Assembly: GCA_001600175.1 (NCBI GenBank)
Contig: BCJC01000004.1
Span: 1,860,001 to 1,924,000 of the forward strand
Length of the DNA stretch: 64,000 bases
From: Erythrobasidium yunnanense
Lineage: Eukaryota; Basidiomycota; Cystobasidiomycetes; Erythrobasidiales; Erythrobasidiaceae
Direction: 5' to 3'
A program made the translations under genes and the position numbers. Positions 23,254 through 34,348 of the stretch are shown here, piece after piece (the stretch's first letter is position 1; every line of letters begins with the position of its first letter). The notes beneath the pieces were generated by a model that was not told the origin of the DNA, made no database searches, and worked only from the letters and a program-made list of their open reading frames with translations.

Positions 23254-24953
23254 TCAGCGACGACATATCCGTGCGGATTCTGCGAGAAGACGGCATGTTA
23301 GTGAGGCTTCAGCGACAATAACGTATGTATGGACCCACCTGCTGTAGTCGAGGAGACCCTCGACACGTCCAACAGCAGCAATAGCGATATCTCTATCCCA
23401 GAGGTATGTTCTAGCGACTCTCTGGATATCCGCTGTGCCAACCGCATCTACAGCCGCCTCGATCTCCTTAGGTGTCAATCTTCTTCCGCTTGTAATAAGC
23501 TGTCTTCCAATATCCTCAGCAACAGCTGTTGTTCCATCCAACCCAAGCAAAAGAGAGGCTTTCAATTGTGCCTTTGCGCGCTCTACTTCAGCTTCCGTAG
23601 GAGCTATGCTCATTCTCTGCCATTCTTTGAGCGTGAAGTGCGCCAAGTCGTCTAGGTTCATGAAGTTTTCAGAAACCATGTAGATGCCCCATAGACCCGT
23701 GTCGGAGTACGAAGTCGAGAAGGACATGAATGAGTTTGCGAGGTTGTTTTGCTGGATTTGATGAGAGAGTCTGGATGATAGGAGAGGGGAAGAGCCAAGC
23801 GATCTATCCCAGTTTCCGAAGACGGACTGCATGACTAGCATGGGGTAGTAGTCTGGTGAATTCCAGCCGACGCCCTCGACGGCAATAGCGATGTTGGCAG
23901 TGTTGGTAGTATCATCACGAACGCGTACGTCGGATCCAACGAAGTCGGTCTTCTTCTCAGTAGAGATGGACAGAGGAGACGTCGAAGAGCCGGAAAGACC
24001 ACCGAAATGCTGCTCGGCGAGCTTGACGAGATCATCGTGCTCGACGCCGCCAGAGCCAACGAGTACCATCCGGTCAGCAGTGTAGTTGTTTTTGATGTAC
24101 TGCTGGAGGTCGTTCTTGCGGATCGAGAGGATGTTGGCGCGGGGTCCGAGGATGGTCTGTCCAAGAGCTTGGGCTGCAATCAACTCAGGAGTCAGTATAC
24201 CTCCCTATGTGTAGATAGTAAGAGGGATGCGCACACTGGAAGGCGACGGCGTGGAGGTGGTCGAATACGACTTCTTCCGTCATTTTGTCAACCTCTTCCT
24301 GCTCTCTCAGAATGACATCTCTCTCCCTCTCGATAGCCGCCTCTTCCAACTTCGAGTTTTGCAATATATCCGAGATGATATCCACTGCCTGGGGCACGTC
24401 CTTCCTGAATGATTTAGCATAGTAGACCGTCTGTTCCCTCGAGGTGTAGGCGTTGAGGTGTGCTCCCAAGTTCTCTACTTCGAGCTCCAAGTCATGTTGC
24501 GAACGCTTGTTGGTACCCTTGAATGCCATATGCTCCAGGAAGTGCGCTGTCCCCTCGGTTGCATCGTTTTTGGAGCCTGCAGCGATGAAGACGCCTACTG
24601 TGGCCGTCTGGGCAAAAGGCTGGGTCTCGGTAGCGACTGCAATCACATTGACGATGTATCAGCACCTTTGAACACTATGACAGCTCTGTTGAGCGCACCC
24701 GTAAAGCCATTGCTGAGGGTTGAAATCTGAGTGGAAGGGGATGATCCAGCAACGGCAGTAGCGTAAGGACGGAGGACCGACGAAGACTGTAGCATGATAT
24801 AACATTGTCAGAATCTGTTGCTCTGAAATCCTGCTTGAATTCCAGCTGGATTTCTGATGGATCCTGGCAGCTCCCTCAGCTCTGCCCACTCACTGGCTTT
24901 GCGAGCTTTGTCCCGAGCTGGCGTCCAGCGTTGACGAGCAGGCGACTGGCCAT
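23254..24953 (-). CDS. MAS1: Mitochondrial processing peptidase, beta subunit
   Basis: Five or six exons from the ATG at 24953. A basic presequence ([20 protein letters not shown]) is split off by the first intron. The peptidase core reads [12 protein letters not shown] joined to VATETQPF, then the inverted zinc-binding HxxEH motif in [20 protein letters not shown]. The downstream glutamate region [20 protein letters not shown] and a complete C-terminal M16 half ([20 protein letters not shown]) follow. The last small exon supplies [10 protein letters not shown], matching the family's end. With alpha-MPP the enzyme removes presequences in the mitochondrial matrix; the intact HxxEH shows that this is the catalytic beta subunit. 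Confidence 0.95.
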
Positions 24954-25326
24954 CGTTGGGGACAGAAGAGAGAGGTATATAGAAGATTCAAAGTTGAAGT
25001 CGACAGAAGCCTGGAATTGCGACCTCTTCAAGTTGGCCCGACACTTTCCGCCCAATCAGGGCTGAAGTTTACGATGGAGCGAAGGAACGACACAGGCAGT
25101 CAGGCTTTACAAGTAACAGGATTGCAGTCAAGATGGATGTGGAAGAGCACTGCTGTGTCAAAGAAGCTCGAATTACCACAATGTATGCGCACAACCTGGG
25201 AAGAACTGAAATGACTGAAGAAGACGAAGGAGAAGAGGGAGCTGGTATGATGGGGTATCTATAGAGAGAGAGAGAATGTACTGTGTATCTAGGCTGGAAG
25301 ACAAGACGAAGGTGAAGAAAGCGAGA
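24954..25326. other. Intergenic region
   Basis: About 370 bp between two minus-strand genes. It contains a short GA microsatellite around 25262-25275. No gene supported. Confidence 0.5.
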
Positions 25327-27267
25327 CTACTTTGGCAGGGCGTCCTTTGTAACAGTCTTGAATCCGAGGACCTTGCATCCTATACCAATAGTCTGTTCGA
25401 TCTGCATCTGGTTCTCCGGCTTCTCATACCATTTCCCACTCTTGTTCAAGTCTCCCATCTTGCACACGCCCGCGTACCCTAGATCTGCACCAGCCATGGC
25501 CTTCTTACCCTTCTTCTCATATTGCCCAGCTGCAGAGGCTGTCTTGTCGGTGAATGTGAATGCATTCTGTAAGAGACTGGAAGATCCTTCGACGAAGAAC
25601 AGACCGGGACCAGCGAGGATCGCTACCCCATCCCGGATATTGATGTCGGCAGCAAGGGGAGTAGAGTCCGAAGTGATCCAGACGTAGACGGGTCCATCGA
25701 CGTGGTCGGGGATGATGCATTGGTGGAGGGGAAGAGTGACGGTCTGGGAAGCTCCGCCGACGAGCATAGCGCAGAAGACGTTGTTCTCGTCTGCGAAAAC
25801 ATCATATCAGAATAGTCAAACAAGTGGTAAGCAATAGTATCGACTCACCAGCCTCGATAACGGAAGTGAATGACAGCTGATCGCCAGGTGCGAACTTTGT
25901 GCTCTTCGTCCATGCATTTCGAACAGACAGCGGGTTACCGGCTGTTGATACCAAACCACATCAGTTCTTCTTCCTACTTCTCCGATAGTGTACAGATGTT
26001 CAGCTTACCAGTAAGACCAAAGTCCTCGGCACTGCATCCAGACAAGAACCCTCCTGCTAGTGCAAGGACGGCAGGAGGTGTGAGTGCCATGTCGAAAGCT
26101 GAGGGAATGACGGATCCTGCATTCAGGATATTGAGCGTCGTCTGATGTCTTGCTTCGATGCTGTGTTACGCATATAGTGGTGAGTATTGGGGTATATGGC
26201 GGTTAGAGGGCAAACTCACGAGTGGATGCCAGTCGCGGCGGTAAGGAGGGAGCGGGACGTAATAAGAGCTGCACCACCTGCGTAGGCGGACACCCCTACA
26301 AGCTCCAAAGCTCGTGCAGTAGCCAGGAAGACTGTTCACCGACGACCTTATATCAGCCAGGCAATTTCGGACTCAAACAGCATCAAAGAAACACTCACCA
26401 GCAGGACTTGAAAGAGCAGCTGAGAAATCGAATGAACAACCATTGAAGGGTGTAGAGCCCAATGCTTTGATAGTAGCTTCGAGTGCGATAGAGTGCTCAT
26501 TCTCGTCGCCTGCAATGACGGACAGCGTCTCTATGATGATCTGAGCTTGCTCGTTCGATAGACCAGTCTTGACCATGTCGCTTTGCGAGAACTTGGCGAG
26601 ACCTTGGATGTAAAATTGGGTTTCGAGTTTCCTGTTGAAGAAGTTTGCAATTGTCAGCAGGGAGGAGAGACACAAGGAGAAATAGAGAATCAACTCACTC
26701 GAGGGTGTTGGCAAAATTCAGAACCAAAAGATCCGTCTCTGCGCTACCCGTCTTGCAGAGATCAGGCGCTTCTTTAGTCTTTGGCGTAGCCACAGGTGCC
26801 GGTCCATCCATTGTCATAGTGATAGTCTGTCCCTGAGAGTTGATAGATGTGACATAGTGTTTGCCAGCTGGCGCTTCAGCAGCCGCAGAAGTGACCAAAT
26901 GAGAAGCCGCGGGTGCAGGTGCATCTGAAGCTGGGTAGGTCATCACTACAGTCTGACCTTTGCTGTTGATGCTGGTGACGACGTTGTGCTGCACAACTGG
27001 TGCGGATGTAGCTGCGGCTGCAGACTCGGAGCTGCCATAGGAAGCGGCGGCTTCACCCCCCGTGGGGGGCTCACTCAGATGATCAGTTCTTCGGCCTAGA
27101 GTGCGACGGCCCATCGCTCGTCTCGCAGGGATAGGCTCCGATCTAGCCAATCGCAAATTTCTATGCTGAGCTGCGACCGAGCCAGAGCCGGATGAGGCAC
27201 CCGCTGAGGAGAGAGTGAGGAAGCTCGCCAGCGAGAGGGAGGCATAGATTGCGGAGGTGGTCTTCAT
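25327..27267 (-). CDS. rds1: Rds1-like ferritin-fold stress protein, secreted
   Basis: About six exons from the ATG at 27267. The start is a signal peptide (MKTTSAIYASLSLASFLTLS, cleaved near SSAGAS), followed by an Arg-rich, Ala-rich linker. In that linker a 14-residue unit occurs twice (VTSINSKGQTVVMT and VTSINSQGQTITMT). The ferritin-like domain begins TDLLVLNFANTLE joined to KLETQFYIQGLAKFSQSDMV, then DENEHSIALEATIKALG, PFNGCSFDF and IEARHQTTLN, matching the fungal Rds1 family, whose S. pombe member is nutrient- and stress-regulated. The C-terminal part (about 150 residues) is beta-rich. Metal binding by the Glu/His set is inference. A perfect C6-GT-G6 inverted repeat lies in the linker coding sequence near 27055-27069. 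Confidence 0.85.
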
Positions 27268-28137
27268 TTTGGGAAATTATGGGAGGAAGGGTAGGTGGAT
27301 CTGGCCGGCAGAAAGAGTGTGATTTGGAAGTAGTGAGAAACGAAGGGAGTGTATCAAGCAGCAGTCAATGCTGTTTGTCGGCCTGTCGAAAGCTGTCAGC
27401 TATCGTCCTTAGCGAGAGATGTACAAACACACCGGCGACGAGGAAGACTTGAAGTAGGATTAGGTGGAGGATGGACTGTAAAGTGCAGAGACAAGAGACA
27501 GCAGATGCATTTCATGCGAAGATAGGGAATAATCCTCGGTAGTCCATCAGAGACCGTTGAGAGGTGACGGTCGTCAGGTCGCAATCAAGGATGGGAGGAC
27601 GACCGTTGGGGTGAGCCAAGACCGTGTAGATATAGAAGAACAGGATAGAACGATGTATGGTCCACTCCGATCCGCGTAGACACTCAGCTTGATACCTAGA
27701 CGAGACGAGCGCGAGGTCGTAGTCGACATCGAGGCAGCAGTAACCATAGATGACGCGCAAAGGATCAGACAGGATAGGTGTGTATTGGAAGCTGTTGCTG
27801 CATTTGCTATCCCGTAGTGTTTTGCTTTATCCCATGATGCGGCGGTTCTACCCTCAGCGCGATTGCCAACTCGACCTCTCGTTCGCGAAGACGTTGTCTG
27901 ATCCCTAAAGACCTAGCTAGCCATCGGACTGAACGTACATCACTCCAGCTGTCATCTTCAGCTGTGGTCAATCTCCTTCTTGCTCGAGCTGCTGGTTCCT
28001 CCAAAAGTCCCAAGCTTGCAGCGAAGATGGGCCAGCTGGAGCTGAATGAGGCTAGCCTATCGTATATGACGCGGCTGAGTCGGCTTTTGGTACTGCCTAC
28101 CGTTCTCCAGTCGACCCAGTTCGAAGAAAGGCGAAGA
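27268..28137. other. Intergenic region upstream of the SET array
   Basis: About 870 bp with no supported gene. Short open frames on both strands have no domain or splice support. It separates the minus-strand run (16.6-27.3 kb) from the plus-strand SET array. Confidence 0.5.
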
Positions 28138-28160
28138 CGTTTGACGCATCATAAGCCCAT
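28138..28160 (+). promoter_or_regulatory. Conserved upstream block of SET paralogue 1
   Basis: CGTTTGACGCATCATAAGCC lies 118 bp before the ATG. Versions of it stand 124 and 114 bp before the other two paralogues, so it is a duplicated promoter or leader segment; any protein binding is unknown. Confidence 0.5.
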
Positions 28161-28255
28161 CACGACCGGCGACGACTAGCAGAATGAGGGCTCAATGTGC
28201 TTTCCCATCCTTCATCCCGCTGCCTGAGTCTTGATTCACCATGTCTAGTGTTCAC

Positions 28256-29626
28256 ATGGCCTCTCCACTTCCAGACGATGTCAAAGAATGCGCTATCGCA
28301 CTGAAAGCAGCACAGCTAGTCAAGGTAAGATAGCCTGACAGAGTGCACCTCTGATATAATGACTGACACCTTGACAGGGTTCTGAAGGTCCGCATGCGCT
28401 CAAAGCCGAACTGCCACGCACGAATATACGGGCTTCAGCTGTGCCTAGTAAATCCGAGGACAGCATGCAGTAGGTCCTACCGCTATTCCGATCTGCAGAG
28501 TCGATACGGCATGCTGATCCAAGCTCACATTGGATAGCCGTAGCGAGCCGGCAGAGACGGTCAAACATGCCTCAAGCCACAATACAGAAAGTACAAAGCC
28601 TGAAGCCTCAGTATGGTAAGCTTGTCCTTCTCTGCAGCGAGCGTTAAGCCTGCCGATCGGTATCCACCACGTCAGGCCTATCGAAATCGTGAACATCCCA
28701 GGAAAAGGCAAAGGCATCATTGCAAGTCGCGATATCAAACCTGGAGAGCTAGTTATCGCCGAGGCGGCTCTCTTGACAGTCGAATGGGTCGCTCCACCTG
28801 CGAGCGTCCTATCGGCAGTGGCAGCCTTGAGTCCAGAAGAGCGGGCAGGGTTTTATGCCTTACATCGCTGCGGGATCCATCCTGGAGGTGTTGAACGAGA
28901 TATTGTCCTTATGAACAACCTGCTGACCGGGGAAAGGCACGGTATCTTCCTGACCACAAGTCGCTTCAACCACTCCTGCCGGCCAAATATGAAAGCAACG
29001 TGGTCTTCAGTACTCAACAAGCAGGTCTTGTACGCTCTCCGACCTATCAAGAAAGGCGAAGATCTGTGCTATTCGTATATCGACCCTCGACAAACACGAC
29101 AACTCAGGCACAAGATGCTCATTGAGCAGTACGGCTTCACTTGTCGATGCGAAGCTTGTGAACTCGAGTCAGCTACTCTGAAAGAAAGCGATGCCCGTCG
29201 AATGCTGCTTTGTTCGATCAACGTATTCCTAGAAACCGGACTTGCAGAACAGCCCCATGCAAAGCTCAATACGGTGCGTGATTATCTTACGTTATATATG
29301 TATGTCCCTGCTCAATACTGACAGTGGTATAGATCGAACGCGCTGTGGCCTTCCTCAGGATGGAAGAGCTCTACGGCCTTGACTTCGATTACTTGGCTCC
29401 GGGGTATCTGATCCATTACTCAGTCCTCAAGAATATGGAGGAAGCGAAGAAATGGGCTGCCTGGACCTACAAGGCTGCTCGGATCGCTAATGGGAAAGGG
29501 AGCCCCAGGGCTGTCTTGTATAAGGGTTTCATGACGAAGCCAGGTGATCCGGGCAACTCGGACGAAGAGAAAGCCGTGACGGAATTTATGCGAAGAATGC
29601 AGCGAATGTCAAAGACAGTGTGCTGA
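28256..29626 (+). CDS. SMYD-like SET-domain protein, paralogue 1
   Basis: Four or five exons. The start at 28256 (MASPLPDDVKECAIALKAAQ) was chosen because both paralogues begin equivalently; an ATG 15 bp upstream is in frame. The SET core reads VNIPGKGKGIIASRDIKPGE, then TTSRFNHSCRPNMKATWSSV (NHSC cofactor motif) and KKGEDLCYSYID, and ends with the post-SET-like cysteines FTCRCEACELES. A last exon adds a helical segment (YLIHYSVLKNMEEAKKWAAW) like the SMYD C-terminal helices. There is no MYND finger. Such fungal proteins may be lysine methyltransferases; the substrate is unknown. The junction between the second and third exons (28450-28530) is unresolved. Confidence 0.75.
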
Positions 29627-29941
29627 TCCGGCGTTCAGCCTGGAATGACGATGACTTCGGTTTGTAACGGACTTCCTCGTCGTCCTGTAGCAAGCTATCA
29701 ATGTAATACAGTATATATTGTAAGTCTGAATTGTGACGGTACATACTCAGTCTTGCTCTCAGCTTGGAGCTTGCCCATAATCCTGTTCGTCAATATCGAT
29801 ACCCGAGAATCGGTAGTACGACGCAGTGGACAAGCGGCCTATTGCGTTCGCTTCGCACACTCGAACCAGCGTAGAAATTCTACTTGCCTGCTCTCTGCGC
29901 GGCCTTTCTGACTCTCTGGCATCTCCGCATGCTTCCAGACA
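29627..29941. other. Intergenic region
   Basis: About 315 bp. It includes the palindrome GTAGAAATTCTAC near 29871-29883; no gene supported. Confidence 0.4.
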
Positions 29942-30645
29942 ATGCTCAGGCTCACAGTCCTAGTCGCGATCACTCTTGCACTACATACAATTACTGCTTC
30001 TGCCAGATGTGCGCTCGTAATCGAAGGAGAGCATAAGGGAATGTACAGAGGAGACGACAAGGTCATCGATGGAACGAGCTACTCTACCTTTTGGGACGAC
30101 GATGATACAAAGTGCGGTACTGTTTGGGACACACAAGAATGGAAGGATCTAAACCAGCTCTCGCTGTCGCTTGGGTTCAATAACGATGGGGACAAGCCAG
30201 ACGAAGGACGTGTCGACGCGGTCGCGGGCACGGTGCAGACATCGTAGCAAAGTAGGCGTAGCTGCTGGTGTATATGATAGCGGTAGACTGATTGTAGATG
30301 GCTTCGTCGTTGTAGGATCAGCTTTCCAGAATTACGCTCCCATCTTGTCTTCACGCGTAGTCGACCTGTTCATCCGGCAACTGCAAGCGCGCCATCTGAG
30401 CATTCTCCATGGATAACGAGAAGACCATCGTCAGCGTTAACCGTGTTCTGATAGAAGACCGCATCGGCAAAATCGTGCGATACCAGCTGCGCGATGGGAT
30501 TGCAGAAGTCAAGGAATATCTGGTCTACAACAAGGATGTCGCTGCTTTCAACAAGTGCTTTTGGGTCTACAACGAAGTTGTCTGCCTCTCTGATATCGCA
30601 GTTGACGAGGGCTGCGGTCCTGCAAATGACAAGACATGCACATGA
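29942..30645 (+). CDS. Small secreted-protein locus, exons unresolved
   Basis: The first frame (29942-30247) begins with a good signal peptide (MLRLTVLVAITLALHTITAS) and an Asp-rich mature part with two cysteines. Two further protein-like frames follow, about 30230-30416 (VGVAAGVYDSGRLIVDGFVV) and about 30412-30645 (IGKIVRYQLRDGIAEVKEYL, with four cysteines near the end: NKCFWV, VVCLSD, EGCGPAND, KTCT). They may be exons of one protein of about 200 residues with six cysteines. A 64-nt intron from a weak GTTCAA donor near 30175 would join the first two; the second junction is unclear. I do not recognise the family. It is transcribed in the same direction as the SET genes that flank it. Confidence 0.45.
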
Positions 30646-30771
30646 ACCTTGGTCTTGCCTGTTTACGACTTCATGACTGCTAGGATTCGGAAGCTATGCT
30701 GGATAGACGAACATCGCTGGTTGACCTGGCATATCGAATGTCTGGAGCGAGAACAACGTGTGATCGGAAAG

Positions 30772-30820
30772 CGTTCGACGCATCACCAGCACATCAAGCC
30801 CTTTCAATGCCAGACAAAGC
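30772..30820 (+). promoter_or_regulatory. Conserved upstream block of SET paralogue 2
   Basis: CGTTCGACGCATCACCAGC with a following CATCAAGCCCTTT and CCAGACAAAGCC, 124 bp before the ATG at 30896. It is nearly the same as the block before paralogue 3. Confidence 0.55.
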
Positions 30821-30895
30821 CAACCCTGTCGAGCATGGCATCTTGACTCCCTCTTTCTGTCCGCGCTTCACTTCTGGGACGACAATATCACGGTC

Positions 30896-31908
30896 ATGGC
30901 CTCGCTCCTCGATCCTGTCGAAGAACGCAGTATCGCCATCAAAGCTGAACAGCCTGATCAGGTCAGAGTAGTTCAAAACATCGTTCTCAGCATCCGTCTG
31001 ATTATGGACTTGCGTCAGGGCTCCAAGAAGATCGCATCTCAGCTCAAAGCTGAGATGCCAAATGCAGCGTTAACAGTCTCAGATGTGCGCAACGACGTTC
31101 TGGAGAATGAAAGGCAAGCTCGACCAGTCCGATAGGGGTTCCATAGACTTACTATCGCTTGTGTTCGCAGTGTTAGCGCGAGCGTCCCATCGGCCGAAGC
31201 ACCACGAGAAGCCTCCAGTCAGACGGAACACTTGCATCAGCCGCTTACTTCCACGTCACTATCGTAAGTATGCGACTTGTCAGGAAGCAGAAGCAGATAT
31301 CGCTAATTCTAGTCTGCAAGCCCTTCGCCATCGTCGAGATACCGGGCAAGGGAAAAGGTGTTATTGCCACACGCGACATCGTTGCTGGGGAACTCCTGTT
31401 GGCAGAAAAGCCTATTCTTTGCATTGGACAGGGTGTTCCGGGTGTCCTCGCCAAAGCGGCTGTCCAGAGACTGTCGTCCGAGAAGCAAGCAGAATTCTAT
31501 GCCCTTCACGCAAGCGGCGCTCGAAACATAAGGCGCGAGCCAGATATCATTTCGACGAACGCGTTCACAATCAACACATTCGGCGATCTTGGCCTGTTTA
31601 CGGTGGCGTCTCGAATCAACCATACCTGCCGCCCTAATATCAATCACTGCTGGGAGGAGGACGACAACGAGCTCCGATTCCACGCACTCGAGGCTATCTC
31701 GAAAGGGGAGGAACTCGGCTTCTCGTACGTGGAGCAGCTTCTTCCTCGCAAGGGCCGTCAAGCCCTCCTCAAGAACATGTTCGGCTTTGACTGTACCTGC
31801 GAAGTATGCAAGCTCGAAGGATCCGCATTGAGCAAGAGTGACCAACGTCGAAGACAGCTGGCAGACATGGAGAAGAGCCTATCCGCAGAGCTGAACACTC
31901 GGCCTTGA
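30896..31908 (+). CDS. SMYD-like SET-domain protein, paralogue 2, C-terminally truncated
   Basis: It begins MASLLDPVEERSIAIKAEQP. The SET core is well kept: VEIPGKGKGVIATRDIVAGE, VASRINHTCRPNINHCWEED, SKGEELGFSYVEQ and FDCTCEVCKLEG. Two things set it apart. One intron at about 31117 appears to use a GC donor (AAAG before GCAAGC), and the acceptor before the SET exon is out of step with its paralogues. A TGA at 31906-31908 also ends the frame before the last intron, so the C-terminal helical segment encoded in the other copies is lost, though its exon remains downstream. The catalytic region could still be made. I read it as a copy beginning to decay. Confidence 0.65.
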
Positions 31909-31993
31909 CACACTACTCAAGGTATGCAGCTGACTGCAGTAACGAGCTTTAGGAGTGTCTTGTCCAGCGTAATGCTAATACAAACTGTGACAG

Positions 31994-32290
31994 ATCGAAA
32001 AGGCTCTAGCCCTTTCTAAGGAGGAGCGACTAGAAAGCCGCATGTTAATATTCGCTACAGCGGCCTATGAAGTGAGCTATTGCGTTCTCAAAGATATGGA
32101 CAGAGCGAAGGCTTGGGCTAGTAAGATATATGCACTCACCCGCAACATCTTCGGAGAGAAGAACAGCGAAACTATCAAGTACAAAAGCTTCATGTCAAAC
32201 CCTGGCACCCCAACCGCTCTTTCGAAGAGGGAAAAGATGCTGGCTCTGCATGAGCTACTATCTACGATGACATCGTTCTCTCTCTCCTGA
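31994..32290 (+). pseudogene. Orphaned last exon of SET paralogue 2
   Basis: After an acceptor at 31991-31993 an open frame runs IEKALALSKEERLESRMLIF then YEVSYCVLKDMDRAKAWASK and KSFMSNPGTP. This is the equivalent of the last exons of paralogues 1 and 3. It is cut off from the SET exon by the TGA at 31906. It stays open over its full length, so the loss is recent or the exon is still used by a transcript form I cannot see. Confidence 0.6.
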
Positions 32291-32705
32291 CATCAAGCTA
32301 TTCGCAATGTGGATCCGTGAGGAGCCCTTTCTAGCTAGACAAAGCTACTGTTACATCCAAAGATGAGGGTTCAGTCAACATAGCTCTCACTCGAATGATT
32401 ATCCTACTTGTTCTCGCTTCCCGCTTAGAAATTGCGGCTTGTCCTCTTGCTTACCCGTACCACGATAGAATCGCTTGAAATGATCAACAACGAATACCGT
32501 ATACGATGCTATATCAGATGTGACACCCCAGAACGCTCGCGTATGCTTCCGCTGGCAAGTCGCGCCCAGCATGGTCCGAAAGGTTGCACAAGCACAAAGG
32601 ACTGGACTCCTACCCCCCTGAGAGGCCAATCTGACAAGCAGCAAGATGCTCTCCGGTGCCCTGACAATGCTCCAGGCTGATCCGCGCAGGCTGCCGATCG
32701 AGAAG
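32291..32705. other. Intergenic region between SET paralogues 2 and 3
   Basis: About 415 bp with no supported gene. Open frames here lack a signal peptide, domain or splice support. Confidence 0.5.
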
Positions 32706-32755
32706 CGTCCAACGCATCAAGAGCGCATCAAGCCCTTGAACATCAGACAAAGCAG
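32706..32755 (+). promoter_or_regulatory. Conserved upstream block of SET paralogue 3
   Basis: CGTCCAACGCATCAAGAGC followed by CATCAAGCCCTT and CAGACAAAGC, 114 bp before the ATG at 32820. It matches the block before paralogue 2 over about 50 bp and that before paralogue 1 over about 25 bp. Confidence 0.55.
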
Positions 32756-32819
32756 CTGCTCTTGGACCCTTCTCTCTCACTGCCTGAGTTCTTTCTTCCT
32801 TGCTAAACGTTCAGTGACC

Positions 32820-34272
32820 ATGGCCTCTCTGCCTGACGATATTAAAAAGCGCGCTATAGCTATCAAGGCGCAGAATCCAGACTATGCAAGGCTACTATCA
32901 GTTAAAGATAGCAGTCATGCTAAAGTCGCTTCTTCCGCGGGGCTTCAAGAAGATTCTGAGCCTGCTCAAAGCTGATATGCCAGGCGTGATCATACCGAGT
33001 TCAGCGGTGCGCAGCTATCTCAGAGACAACGAAGAGTATGTAACTATTTTGTCCTGGACCGCATGCTGTGGCTAATCTGAATTTCTTTGTCAGTCTGGTG
33101 GAAAAAGCAAAGGCTGCCATCACCCTTCCGACTATTACCGTCACTAAGCCTACAACAAGCGTAGCGGTCAATGATCAAGCTAGATTGAACTGGTGAGCAG
33201 CCCAGCAGTACCGGATACAAGGGAGGCTCCACCCTAATCGACAATGTACCCCCTCACAGGCCTGTCTCGGTCGTCGACATCCCGAACAAGGGCAAAGGAA
33301 TAGTCGCGACTCGCGATATCAAGCCTGGCGAACTTGTGTTGGCGGAAGAGCCACTCACGCGACTTCGCAAACGCCTGATGGCTCCTGAACACCTAGCAGA
33401 GCAACTAGCTCCTCTCACGTCGGAGCAGCGAGATGCGTTCTACGACCTTCATCGTAGCGGGGCGCAAACTGAAATACCGGAGCTGGATATCATCTTGACG
33501 AACGGCTTCTCGACCGGCGACGCCGACGATACGGGCATCTTCCTCATCTCAAGCCGCATCAATCATAATTGTTTGCCCAATATCAGCAGTGTGTGGCAGG
33601 AAGATATAGGGAAGCGACTTTTCCACGCTATCAAAGCAATCAAGAAGGGAGAAGAGATCGGCTTTCCATATGTCAATCAGCTTGATATAAGGGACAACCG
33701 TCAAAAACAGCTCAAGGCTCGCTATGGCTTCGAATGCCGCTGTGTGTCCTGCTCCATGGAAGGCGACGCTCTGGCAGCGAGCAACAAGCGAAGAGCTGAG
33801 CTTAATGCAATCGACGCAGAGCTGGACACAGGTCTCACTGTACAGCCTAGAAAGAAACTGCAACTGGTGAACAACCTCTCGCTCGAATTTTTGGCGCGCA
33901 CATTGACATGTATCCATACTCTGACTTCAGATCGAAAAGGCGCTGGTGCTGCTAGATGCCGAAAAGCTCGTCGGGCCAAGATACAACTTTACCTCGCCGG
34001 CCTATCAAATCCATTATTCCGTCTTGAAGGACATGCAACAAGCTAAAATTTGGGCTGCAAGAGCTTATGAAGCCGGTCGCATCTCATTTGGAGAGGGCGA
34101 TGAGAGGGTCGTGAATTACAAGAAGTGGATGGTCAAGCCGGGAGAAATGAAGGTGCAGAGTTCTGATGAGATAGCCTTTGCTATGATGGCTCAGATGAGG
34201 CTACAAGGAGCTAGGAGAGGTGGCAACAGACTGCCTTTTTTCCCACCAGGCTTTCCTTTCAGTCCATTCTAG
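32820..34272 (+). CDS. SMYD-like SET-domain protein, paralogue 3
   Basis: Five exons are likely. It starts MASLPDDIKKRAIAIKAQNP; a 56-nt intron (GTTAAA donor) then leads to KILSLLKADMPGVIIPSSAV. The SET core shows VVDIPNKGKGIVATRDIKPG, ISSRINHNCLPNISSVWQED (the NHSC serine is Asn here), KKGEEIGFPYVNQ and the cysteine cluster FECRCVSCSMEG. The last exon gives the helical tail YQIHYSVLKDMQQAKIWAAR and ends PFFPPGFPFSPF. It is the longest and most complete of the three copies. Changes at the cofactor-side motif and Phe-Pro for Phe-Ser before the conserved Tyr suggest a shifted or weakened activity; that is inference. Confidence 0.75.
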
Positions 34273-34348
34273 CGACATGACTATAGTACGGTACTCTTGT
34301 GAACGTCGTGCTACTTTACGTAATATAAGACGGGGTCGTCGGATCCTG

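Noticed and set aside
29860-29885. TCGAACC resembling a reversed tRNA B box
   Set aside because: No A box, acceptor stem or anticodon arm could be drawn on either strand.
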